Below are positions 52,050 to 60,161 of a stretch of DNA of 64,000 nt, piece by piece. The translations under genes were made by a program, and so were the position numbers. Each line of letters starts with the position of its first letter. Position 1 is the stretch's first letter. Below the pieces are notes generated by a model. The model saw only the letters and a list, made by a program, of their open reading frames with translations, did no database searches and was not told where the DNA came from. Source of the DNA: Gudongella sp046224405 (GTDB lineage Bacteria > Bacillota > Clostridia > Tissierellales > Tissierellaceae); assembly GCF_046224405.1 (NCBI RefSeq), contig NZ_JBJXRK010000002.1, forward strand, positions 62,001 to 126,000, written 5' to 3'.

Positions 52050-53513
52050 CTATTCAAGTGATTCAATACTATTTGAATCCAGGTCGAGTCTCTTTAATGT
52101 CGGTGGTTGTAAATCATCAGAAGAGTGGAACAAAAGCCAACCTCCAAGATAAGTAAATCCTTCTACTCGAATCGCATCAGAAAGGAGTGTCTTGTCCAAA
52201 CCAAAGTGGTCCATCCTATAAATACCTTCTCCTGGATATCCAACATCTTCACCCTGAAGAGAGTAGAAAATTCCCTCTTCCGTTATTATATAGGCCGATA
52301 CATTGCCGTCAACCGGAACCTGATATATGTCTGGATCCTGGCCTTCGGTTCTTATCAATCTATAATCGCCGTCCATGTAGTACCAGTAATCATTCCACCT
52401 GGAAAGGTTCCTGACGGAGCTGTCAGTTTCAAATTCCAGCCTTCTGTCACTTCCGTCCATATGGACACTTTCCACACGGCCTCTTTCACCATCCATATAG
52501 CTATAGAATAAGCGGTTATCGAATACCGCCAAATCCGATACTCCTTTTTGGATAAACCGCTCCAGATTCTGACCATTCAGATCCATTCTGTATACATTTT
52601 GATTGTCCTGAAAGTTTATGAAGTATATCCAATCTCCAATCAAATGGGGTTCCATTACATATCCCAACTTGTAAATGGTCTGATTTTTCGTTCCATCAAG
52701 CTTCATCCTGCTATAGGGTTCACCACTGGAATAGAAAACCCAGTCTCCACTGATATTGAGCCTGCTTACCCCATATCCGCCGCCCTTCTGAATCAGGTAT
52801 TCCTTCAGCTGGAAATCCTTGTCGGTTTTAACCAGATTCATGTGATTCTCAACATAGATAAAATGGTTTCTGCTTTCCACGCCATTTCCGTAGTTGTTTG
52901 TGTTATCTACAGTATTGCCTAATTCTTCACCATTTATTGCTTCAATCTGCTCCACCTTTCTCATGGTGTAGTTGTGATACCTTATCCTTAGATCCCAGTA
53001 GATTCCAGACTCAAAGACTACGGGTATGGATAATATGATTATGGCTACAATAAAAGCACCAACTGAGGCGAATCTCCTTATCCACTTGCTGCCCCTACCC
53101 TTCAGATCCTTGGCCAGCTGGTCAACATAGTAGCGGGGGCCTTGTATTGTTGCTCTTTCCTCGGAATACTCCAAACTCACCGTTTCCTTGCTCAGCATGT
53201 TGTAGGGAAAGTCAAAGCCTGGCTTAAGGACAAGCTTTTTCCCAGTTTCTTCAAGAACTCTCCACCTGGGATTCTGTCGGAGCTTCTCCAGCCACTCCAC
53301 ATCCACCAATTCTTCTTCTCTTTTTTTGTCTGTATAGCTGCTGATGGTTGCGATTGTGACTATAACAATGTATGGTATCAGGATTCTCCACAGGTTCTCC
53401 ATCTCATATCCCAAAACGATCTCATATAGGACATATAGAAATAGGACAATGGGCAAAGTGAAAAACATCAGCCTTTTTATTGCAAGGACTATTAGGTTAT
53501 CGGGCAGTTTCAT
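52050..53513 (-). CDS. Membrane protein with extracytoplasmic DUF5050/propeller-like domain
   Basis: The protein has 487 residues. Two TM segments near the N-terminus (about 15-35, 44-60), a cytosolic part, a third TM (about 150-170, FASVGAFIVAIIILSIPVVF), then a large repeat region (200-480) built of blades with WVFYSSGEPYSRMKLDG, WIYFINFQDNQNVYRMDLNG, RLFYSYMDGERGRVESVHMDG and GIFYSLQGEDV. This pattern is DUF5050, a beta-propeller-like fold. It may bind a ligand at the cell surface. ATG 53513 follows GGAGG. Confidence 0.8.
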   Translation of the reverse strand: MKLPDNLIVLAIKRLMFFTLPIVLFLYVLYEIVLGYEMENLWRILIPYIVIVTIATISSYTDKKREEELVDVEWLEKLRQNPRWRVLEETGKKLVLKPGFDFPYNMLSKETVSLEYSEERATIQGPRYYVDQLAKDLKGRGSKWIRRFASVGAFIVAIIILSIPVVFESGIYWDLRIRYHNYTMRKVEQIEAINGEELGNTVDNTNNYGNGVESRNHFIYVENHMNLVKTDKDFQLKEYLIQKGGGYGVSRLNISGDWVFYSSGEPYSRMKLDGTKNQTIYKLGYVMEPHLIGDWIYFINFQDNQNVYRMDLNGQNLERFIQKGVSDLAVFDNRLFYSYMDGERGRVESVHMDGSDRRLEFETDSSVRNLSRWNDYWYYMDGDYRLIRTEGQDPDIYQVPVDGNVSAYIITEEGIFYSLQGEDVGYPGEGIYRMDHFGLDKTLLSDAIRVEGFTYLGGWLLFHSSDDLQPPTLKRLDLDSNSIESLE

Positions 53514-53598
53514 TGGGCACCTCCATGAAAGCTACAAATTGTATTCTGTCGGGTCCATTGTACCTTAATTTTAAGCCATTTTCAACTGATTACGAAAA

Positions 53599-53630
53599 GG
53601 AAACCATGGAGTTTAAATCCCATGGTTTCC
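53599..53630 (-). terminator. Terminator of the GNAT pair
   Basis: GGAAACCATGG and CCATGGTTTCC, 11-bp arms, then TTTTCG on the minus strand. Confidence 0.75.
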
Positions 53631-53645
53631 TAAGCATAAATATAA

Positions 53646-54554
53646 TTATCTATTTATATGGTACTCGTAGCTGACTACTCCCTCTACCTCTGTAAATCCT
53701 CCTCTGTCATAGATGCTTCTTGCTCCCTTATTGTTCTCATTTACAGAAAGAATCGTTCTTTCATATCCTGCACCATGGGCAAACCTTATGGCTTCCCTCA
53801 ACAGCATGCTTCCAAGACCCTTGTGTTGGTAGTCTGGCAAAACAGACAGGGAACCGATATTCACAACAGGTTTACCTTCATACTCATCCTTTATACATCT
53901 CACAGTTCCAACAGGCTCTCCATTGTGTCTTAGTAGCATCATACCTCCAGGAAGATAGTCTTCCTTGTCGGAATAGGTCATGATCATTTCAGTGCACACT
54001 GGAATCTCATTTCCCGTTACAAAGGCAAATGCCTCGTTCCTCACCTTGCACCAGCCTGCATAATCCTCTTCCAGCTCCACTGAGCTTATTTCATAGCCTT
54101 CAGGTATCTCATCCTCAGGAACTGGAGCATCGTCCCTAACCATAAGATACACAAATCTTTCCGCCTTGAATCCCAGGTCCTCAATGCGACCCATCAGCTC
54201 AATATTTGATGATGGTACAAAAATGTACACTTTCTCAAGATCGATTGCATGAATAAGTATCCTGTGAAAAATACTGTCATAAACAGCCCTGTTGTTCTTT
54301 TCTGAATATAGTATCCTAAACCTTGCCCTGTTTCCTCGCCTGTTGTACTCATCAATTATAAGGGATGCAGCTGCCACAACCTGCTTTCCTTCCATGTACA
54401 GGAATGTAGGATTTTCAGGACTGTACTCAAAGCTGTTCAGGTCTTCCTCGTATAGATGCGAATCATCCACCTGATCCCTATGCTTTCTGCAAAAATCTGT
54501 AAAATCTTTTAAGTTATCCTTGTTCAGCTCAACTATTCTACCTTCAACTTCCAT
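53646..54554 (-). CDS. Two-domain GNAT acetyltransferase (B)
   Basis: The protein has 302 residues. Two GNAT halves; the second (about 150-300) has SLSVLPDYQHKGLGSMLLREAI and LSVNENNKGARSIYDRGGF, and the first is more diverged. This resembles mycothiol-synthase-like tandem GNATs. It follows the related GNAT gene with 9 bp between. Substrate unknown. Confidence 0.82.
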   Translation of the reverse strand: MEVEGRIVELNKDNLKDFTDFCRKHRDQVDDSHLYEEDLNSFEYSPENPTFLYMEGKQVVAAASLIIDEYNRRGNRARFRILYSEKNNRAVYDSIFHRILIHAIDLEKVYIFVPSSNIELMGRIEDLGFKAERFVYLMVRDDAPVPEDEIPEGYEISSVELEEDYAGWCKVRNEAFAFVTGNEIPVCTEMIMTYSDKEDYLPGGMMLLRHNGEPVGTVRCIKDEYEGKPVVNIGSLSVLPDYQHKGLGSMLLREAIRFAHGAGYERTILSVNENNKGARSIYDRGGFTEVEGVVSYEYHINR

Positions 54555-54563
54555 TAGTCCACC

Positions 54564-55463
54564 CTACCTTTCCTTGTTAAGTTTATAGTACTCCATTGAA
54601 TAGCTTTCTTTAAATCCACAGGACCGGTACAATCCAAGTGCAGTATCATTCTTAGCATCCACCTGCAGAAATATGTATGAGGCACCAAGCTCCTTGAGCT
54701 TATGGACTGACCGTAGCAACAGCTCTCTTCCAAATCCTGTCCCTCTCCACTCGGGAATAATTCCAAGACCGAATATTCCTCCTTCTCCATTTGTCAGGTG
54801 AAGATGCACCTTTCCTACAATATTACCCTGAACTACAGCCATATATACATGAAATCCTCTCTTTTTTTCAAGGTCGATGTCTAGAAGTTCCTGGTCAGCA
54901 AGCTCCTCATTGAAATAAATGGAGTTCTGTCTTGCTATTTCTCTTGCATCATCATTTGTCGCTTCCTTTAGAACCAAGTCCTTTGAGAATCCTTTTGCTT
55001 CCTCAAAGAGACCATCCGAAAGTATCATTTCATATTCTGTATGGTCATAGGCGGCTCCTGTACCATTAATGAAGCTTTTCCCCTCTTTTGATTTCCTGTC
55101 GGTCAGAAGAAGCATCTCATTTGAATCCCTTCCTTCCCACTCCATTTTAGCCTGTCTGAATAGCTCCCTAAAAATACCCCTTCTCCTATACTCCGGATGA
55201 ACCATTCCATTTACCTCAACAGTTCTACCACCGAAATCATCAATCCCCAAGTAACCAACAAGCCTATGGCCATCCCAACATGTAAAATCATCCAGCTTCT
55301 CATCTGAATTTTCATCTGGGGTGTCAGCCTTTGCCAGCTTGTAGTCAAGCTCCAGCTTAAGCCTTACATCATCGTGGTCTCTGCAGATATTTTCAAGTTC
55401 AGATACAGCTTCATACAAATCCCTGTCCATACCTTTTGATGCTTTGAAATGAAAAACTTCCAT
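54564..55463 (-). CDS. Two-domain GNAT acetyltransferase (A)
   Basis: The protein has 299 residues. The N-terminal half has GMVHPEYRRRGIFRELFRQA and the C-terminal half LGIIPEWRGTGFGRELLLRS, both acetyl-CoA motifs, so both halves look catalytic. ATG 55463 is 10 bases after GGAGG; GTG 55472 is too close to it. It and its neighbour may be sister genes. Confidence 0.82.
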   Translation of the reverse strand: MEVFHFKASKGMDRDLYEAVSELENICRDHDDVRLKLELDYKLAKADTPDENSDEKLDDFTCWDGHRLVGYLGIDDFGGRTVEVNGMVHPEYRRRGIFRELFRQAKMEWEGRDSNEMLLLTDRKSKEGKSFINGTGAAYDHTEYEMILSDGLFEEAKGFSKDLVLKEATNDDAREIARQNSIYFNEELADQELLDIDLEKKRGFHVYMAVVQGNIVGKVHLHLTNGEGGIFGLGIIPEWRGTGFGRELLLRSVHKLKELGASYIFLQVDAKNDTALGLYRSCGFKESYSMEYYKLNKER

Positions 55464-55507
55464 ATGGTTCACGCCTCCAAAATATTAGTTTTTTACAAGC
55501 TGCAAAG

Positions 55508-55537
55508 TGAGTCAGCGGGGACGGTTCTGCTGACTCT
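55508..55537. repeat. REP element B
   Basis: GAGTCAGC and GCTGACTC arms (8 bp) around GGGGACGGTTCT. It follows the BCCT gene and may help end its transcript, with a T-run on the plus side. Confidence 0.8.
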
Positions 55538-55561
55538 TTTTGGATTCATTGCAAAATCTAA

Positions 55562-57451
55562 TCAGTTATTTTTATCTTCTTTCTCAGCAGACTTCTCTTT
55601 CTTCTTGATTTCATTTACAACTTCTTTGTCAACCTTATTATTCTTTTCCGCATTCTCAGTTGAATCCTTGTTTATCAAAGCATGGTCATGTACAACAGTG
55701 TTGATTATTTCATTGATGATAAGGTCTTCACGTACTTCACGAACCTTCTTCCGAACTATTTCTTCCACTTCGTATTCCTGCTTCAACCCTTCATTGAGTG
55801 AATAAATCATAATTAAAAGGATTATTGCAAAGGGCAGACCTGTAATTACTGAGGCTGTCTGTAGCGCTGTAAGTCCCCCACCAATAAGTAGTGTAGCTGC
55901 AACTACACCTTCCATCACAGCCCAGAAAACTCTCTGAGGAACTGGCGAATCCAACTTTCCTCCTGATGTCAGGTGATCCACAACCAGTGAGCCTGAGTCT
56001 GAGGACGTAACGAAAAATACTGTTACCAGAATAATTCCCACCACAGAGGTTATGCTGCTTAAAGGTAATGAGTCAACCATTGAAAACAGTGCAATTGAAG
56101 CATCTATCTCAACCGCTGAGACGATATCCGCCAGACCATTTATCTGTTGAAATATAGCCGTTCCACCGAAAACTGACATCCAGAAAAAGGACAACAGGGA
56201 AGGAATTAACATAACACCAAGAATAAATTCACGTACTGTTCTTCCCTTTGATATTCTGGCAATAAACATCCCTACAAAAGGTGACCATGAAATCCACCAT
56301 GCCCAATAGAATACTGTCCAACCTCCCTGCCAGTTGGTATCTCTGAAGGTTTCAGTCCAAAGACTCATCTCAATTAGATTAGAAATGTAATATCCGATGT
56401 TTTGTGTGAAGCCACTCATGATATACACTGTAGGTCCTACAAAAAGTATGAACAATAGAAACACACCGGCCAGAACCATATTTATCTCACTTAATCTCTT
56501 TACTCCTCCATCAAGGCCCATAACAACTGATATTGTTGCCAGTGCCGTAATGCCAATTATCAACCCCACCTGGATTGGAGTGCTTATTGAAATGCCAAAC
56601 AGGTGGTTCAATCCTGCATTAACCTGGGATACTCCCAGACCAAGAGAGGTGGCGAGTCCTGTCAATGTAGCCAATACAGATAATACATCAATCAGATTTC
56701 CCCAGAATCCGTATATCTTGTTTCCTATTATTGGATAAAAGACCGATCTAATTGTAAGAGGCAACCCCCTGTTATATGCAAAAAATGCCAAGCCCAATCC
56801 AACCAGGGAGTATATTGCCCATGGATGGATCCCCCAGTGAAAAAAGGTTGTAGCCATTGCAGACTGTACCGCTTCCGGAGACTGAGCTCCAATCTCGCCA
56901 AACATAGGTGATGGCGTATTTAGGTGTGAAATGGGTTCAGCAACACTCCAGAAAAGAAGTCCTATTCCCATTCCAGCACTCAAGAGCATCGCATACCAAG
57001 CAGGCTTTGTAAATTCAGGCTGCGCTTCTACTCCACCAATCTTCAGATTCCCATATCGCCCAAAGGCAAAAATCACCGCTGCAACTACGAAAATATTTGC
57101 TGCAGCTATCAAGAACCAACCTGCATTCTTTGTTATGCCACTCAATGCGCTATTGAATATATTTTCAGCCTGCGTTGGAAACAGGAGTGTAGCTGCAATA
57201 AAAATTATAAGTAGGACTACGGAAAAAAATGTTACTTGGGGGTGAATATCAAAACCATATCCCTCCCAGTTGTTTTCTCCAGGCTCCTGTCTGTCAGCCT
57301 CATCAAACAAAGAAACAGTCGGTCTAATCTGAAGACCCTTAAAGGGTTTCCGATTCTTAATGGCCTTTAATCTTGCTTCTTTCTCAGCCTTCTTTAGCTT
57401 TCTTGCCAATTCTTTCCGCGAAGCCAATTCGCGTTTTTTTTCATCTTTCAT
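55562..57451 (-). CDS. BCCT family transporter (betaine/carnitine/choline type)
   Basis: The protein has 629 residues with 12 membrane segments and long charged N- and C-terminal tails; the C-terminus is Lys/Glu-rich (KKKEKSAEKEDK). Family features are GIHPWAIYSLVGLGLAFFAY, the conserved Trp-rich WTVFYWAWWISWSPFVGMFIAR and the SDSGSLVV region. It imports betaine or related quaternary amines with Na+ or H+, often in osmoprotection. ATG 57451 has GGGAG upstream. Confidence 0.92.
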   Translation of the reverse strand: MKDEKKRELASRKELARKLKKAEKEARLKAIKNRKPFKGLQIRPTVSLFDEADRQEPGENNWEGYGFDIHPQVTFFSVVLLIIFIAATLLFPTQAENIFNSALSGITKNAGWFLIAAANIFVVAAVIFAFGRYGNLKIGGVEAQPEFTKPAWYAMLLSAGMGIGLLFWSVAEPISHLNTPSPMFGEIGAQSPEAVQSAMATTFFHWGIHPWAIYSLVGLGLAFFAYNRGLPLTIRSVFYPIIGNKIYGFWGNLIDVLSVLATLTGLATSLGLGVSQVNAGLNHLFGISISTPIQVGLIIGITALATISVVMGLDGGVKRLSEINMVLAGVFLLFILFVGPTVYIMSGFTQNIGYYISNLIEMSLWTETFRDTNWQGGWTVFYWAWWISWSPFVGMFIARISKGRTVREFILGVMLIPSLLSFFWMSVFGGTAIFQQINGLADIVSAVEIDASIALFSMVDSLPLSSITSVVGIILVTVFFVTSSDSGSLVVDHLTSGGKLDSPVPQRVFWAVMEGVVAATLLIGGGLTALQTASVITGLPFAIILLIMIYSLNEGLKQEYEVEEIVRKKVREVREDLIINEIINTVVHDHALINKDSTENAEKNNKVDKEVVNEIKKKEKSAEKEDKNN

Positions 57452-57470
57452 ATTAGCACTACTCCCTTCT

Positions 57471-57500
57471 TGGGTCAGTGAGGACGGTTATCTTTGGCTT
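57471..57500. repeat. Degenerate REP element C
   Basis: GGTCAGTGAGGACGGTTATC is a diverged copy of the REP core next to REP D; the arms are no longer complementary. Confidence 0.55.
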
Positions 57501-57533
57501 ATGAGTCACCGGGGACGGTTCTTTTTGACTCAT
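57501..57533. repeat. REP element D, 3' flank of the RAYT gene
   Basis: TGAGTCA (57502-57508) and TGACTCA (57526-57532) arms with core GGGGACGGTTCT. It ends 1 bp before the transposase stop codon. Confidence 0.85.
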
Positions 57534-57534
57534 T

Positions 57535-58314
57535 TTATGTAGTTAGCCTTTGGATTATATTCCTATTTATACCCGTTTCTCTCTCAATACATCTGATGGA
57601 AAAACCATATTCCTCTCTAAGTTTGACTACTAGCCTGTTCCTGATTTCCCGATTGCTTAATAGGACTTCCCTCTTTATTTGATTTTTACTTAAGTAATTA
57701 TCCACAATTATGGTAATTTCTTGAGATTTGGAAACATCATCATGGGTATCCAAAAATTCCTTGTCATCACTTTTCTTGGTGAATTCTATAAACTTTATGA
57801 TTGCACTGTCCTGGGTTTTTCCATACAGCTCCAATATTTCCTCAGATGAGAGAAAGTCCTCCTGGTCCTTGCCTCCAGCAATGTATTGACTATAGCTGCT
57901 CCATGGGTAGTTCTCTGGTTCTGCAACTATTTCTGCCTTTACAGGATTATTGTGGACATACCTTATGACCTGCAGCAAGTACCTCTCATCCTCAACAGGC
58001 TCGCTTTTGAACCTATCCTGAAACACATGCCCAACTCTATTATACTTCCTGTTGTAGTAAGTTGCATAGCTTGTGTTGATCCTTTTCATTATATTTGATA
58101 TATCCTCATTGAGTTCCTTTATTACAAAATGGGCATGGTTATTCATTATGCAGTAGGCATAGAGGCTGTATGACTTCTTGGTGTTCACACTCTTCAAGAC
58201 TCTTACTATCTTATTCTTATCACTGTGGTCAATGAAGATATCCTTCTTTTCGTTACCTCTTATCATAACATGATAAACACCTGAATTACTTAGCTTTCTC
58301 GGTTTTCTTGGCAT
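57535..58314 (-). mobile_element. REP-associated tyrosine transposase (RAYT, IS200-like HUH enzyme)
   Basis: The protein has 259 residues. The catalytic HUH pair is in MNNHAHFVI (His-Ala-His), and the nucleophile Tyr in VIRYVHNNPVKAE; a C-terminal HTH-like tail (SIRCIERETGINRNIIQR) could read the REP. RAYTs nick REP hairpins and are usually domesticated, not freely moving. ATG 58314 follows GGAGG by six bases. Two inverted REPs flank it, forming a REPtron with scattered copies at 50.8 and 55.5 kb. Confidence 0.92.
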
Positions 58315-58346
58315 TTTCAACCTCCATGGACAAGTTTTTTGATTAA

Positions 58347-58376
58347 TGAGTCAGCAGAACCGTCCCCACTGACTCA
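58347..58376. repeat. REP element E, 5' flank of the RAYT gene, inverted to D
   Basis: TGAGTCAG and CTGACTCA arms; the core appears as its complement. Its last three bases provide the TGA stop codon of the oppF-like gene. Confidence 0.85.
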
Positions 58377-59150
58377 AAGTATAGCTTCAATCAATTTTTT
58401 TGTGTATTCATGCTGAGGATTGTTAAGAACCTCAAAAGTATCACCCAGTTCTACTATTTCTCCATTCTTCATAACTGCGATACTCTCACACATATGCCTA
58501 ATTACCTTTAGGTCATGGGAAATGAACAGATAAGACAGGTTTAGTTCCTCCTTCAATCGAATCAGTAGGTTCAGTATCTGCCCCTGGACCGATACATCCA
58601 AGGCTGACACAGGCTCATCGCATACAATCAGCCTGGCCCTTGTTGCTATTGCCCTGGCTATGATTATCCTCTGGTTCTGTCCTCCACTCAGCTGACCTGG
58701 AAGCTTCCATCTTTCAGAGGGTGACAATCCAACCTGTTCCAGAAGCCTCTCCACCTCCTGGTCCAGTTCCCTGTCCTTTACTATGTTGTGTATCTTCAGT
58801 GGCTCTTTGATAAGCTCATCCACTGTCATTTGGGGATCCAGGATATCATTTGTGTACTGGAAAATGATTTGTATGTCCTTTCTATACCTGCGCATCTCCT
58901 CTTCCTTCAATGAGGTCACATCCTCCTCAAACAACTCAATTTTGCCACCACTTGGCGGTATTAACCTAAGGACAAGATTTGCAATTGTGCTCTTCCCAGA
59001 CCCGCTTTCTCCTATAAGTCCCAGAGACTGATTTTCCATAACCTGAAAGGAAACATCCCGCACAGCCTTAATGACCTGCCTTTTGGAGAATGCACCGCTT
59101 TTTATAATGTAATGCTTTGAAAGGTTCTCAACTCTTAAAATCACACTCAA
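58374..59150 (-). CDS. Peptide ABC transporter ATPase, OppF-like
   Basis: The protein has 258 residues. Walker A GESGSGKST at about 44-52, Q-loop IFQYTND, signature LSGGQNQRIIIARAI, Walker B LIVCDEPVSALD, H-loop FISHD. It is shorter than usual OppF/DppF at the C-terminus, stopping at KLIEAIL with a stop codon supplied by a REP; a C-terminal loss is possible. TTG 59150 follows AGAGGTGA that overlaps the end of oppD. It powers import with OppD. Confidence 0.92.
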   Translation of the reverse strand: MSVILRVENLSKHYIIKSGAFSKRQVIKAVRDVSFQVMENQSLGLIGESGSGKSTIANLVLRLIPPSGGKIELFEEDVTSLKEEEMRRYRKDIQIIFQYTNDILDPQMTVDELIKEPLKIHNIVKDRELDQEVERLLEQVGLSPSERWKLPGQLSGGQNQRIIIARAIATRARLIVCDEPVSALDVSVQGQILNLLIRLKEELNLSYLFISHDLKVIRHMCESIAVMKNGEIVELGDTFEVLNNPQHEYTKKLIEAIL

Positions 59151-59156
59151 GGCCTG

Positions 59157-60161
59157 TCACCTCTTTTCATATTTAATGCATCTCACTTTTCTCCCGTCAA
59201 TATCGGTTCTCTCAGGGATTCCCTCCCTACAGGCATCCTCCCTTAAGCTACACCTGCTGTAAAAGGGACACTCATCCCTGAACTGATATGGGGTTGGTGG
59301 AGCACCTTCTATTGTGTACATGGTTTCATCATCCTCTGCCAATGACCGGGCACACCTCATAAGCTCCTGTGTATAGGGGTGAAGTGGTGAATTCAGAATC
59401 TCATCAATGGCTCCCTCTTCCAGTACCAGACCCCCATACATGACCATCAGCCTGTCACAAAGATACTTGGCAACCCCAAAGTCATGGGTGATGATAATAA
59501 CTGACATCTGATTTCTTGTGCTTATGTCCCTTAACAGATCCAAAATTGTTTTCTGCAGGGAGGCGTCGATTGAGCTTGTGGGCTCATCTGCAATTAGAAG
59601 CTCTGGGCTGCATAAAATACACTGGGCAATCATGATTCGCTGATTCTGACCACCACTAAGCTGGAAGGGGTACATGTGGAAGATCCTTTCTCCATCCTCC
59701 AGACCAACCTCTTCCAGGGTCTTGAGAATGTGATCCTTTGAATCGGGTAGTCCATGGGTCTTTAAAACCTCACCAAGCTGTTTCCCTATCCTTTTGTAGG
59801 GGCTCAATGCAGCTGAAGAATTCTGGAAGACATATGAGATTTCATTTCCCCTGATGCCCTTAAGCTCTTTCCCAGACAGCTTAAGAAGATCCTTGTCCTT
59901 GAATATTGCCTCTCCTGAATCAATCCTTCCCAGGGATTCATCCACTAATTTAATTATTGAGCTTGAGGATACCGTCTTTCCACTTCCGGATTCACCCAAT
60001 ATTCCCACTACCTCTCCTTTGTGAAGACTGATGTCAAAGCCCCTTACAACCTGAACGCTCCCCTTGTCCCCATAGAAGGATACCCTTAAATCCTTTACAT
60101 CCAATAGTTTTTCCATCATGTTTTCAGCCCCTGACATTTCGACTTGACCGAATCTATCCAT
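59157..60161 (-). CDS. Peptide ABC transporter ATPase, OppD-like
   Basis: The protein has 334 residues. Walker A GESGSGKTVSSSS, signature LSGGQNQRIMIAQCI, Walker B LLIADEPTSSID. The C-terminal oligopeptide region (oligo_HPY) has the Cys cluster DECPFYSRCSLREDAC and VRCI that binds an Fe-S cluster in DppD homologues. The ATG at 60161 overlaps the oppC stop (TGATG), giving coupled translation; ATG at 60119 or 60116 is also possible. Confidence 0.92.
   Translation of the reverse strand: MDRFGQVEMSGAENMMEKLLDVKDLRVSFYGDKGSVQVVRGFDISLHKGEVVGILGESGSGKTVSSSSIIKLVDESLGRIDSGEAIFKDKDLLKLSGKELKGIRGNEISYVFQNSSAALSPYKRIGKQLGEVLKTHGLPDSKDHILKTLEEVGLEDGERIFHMYPFQLSGGQNQRIMIAQCILCSPELLIADEPTSSIDASLQKTILDLLRDISTRNQMSVIIITHDFGVAKYLCDRLMVMYGGLVLEEGAIDEILNSPLHPYTQELMRCARSLAEDDETMYTIEGAPPTPYQFRDECPFYSRCSLREDACREGIPERTDIDGRKVRCIKYEKR

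Noticed and set aside
50787..58376. CRISPR-like repeat array
   Set aside because: The repeats are few, irregularly spaced over 7.6 kb, palindromic and in both orientations; they are REP elements of a RAYT.
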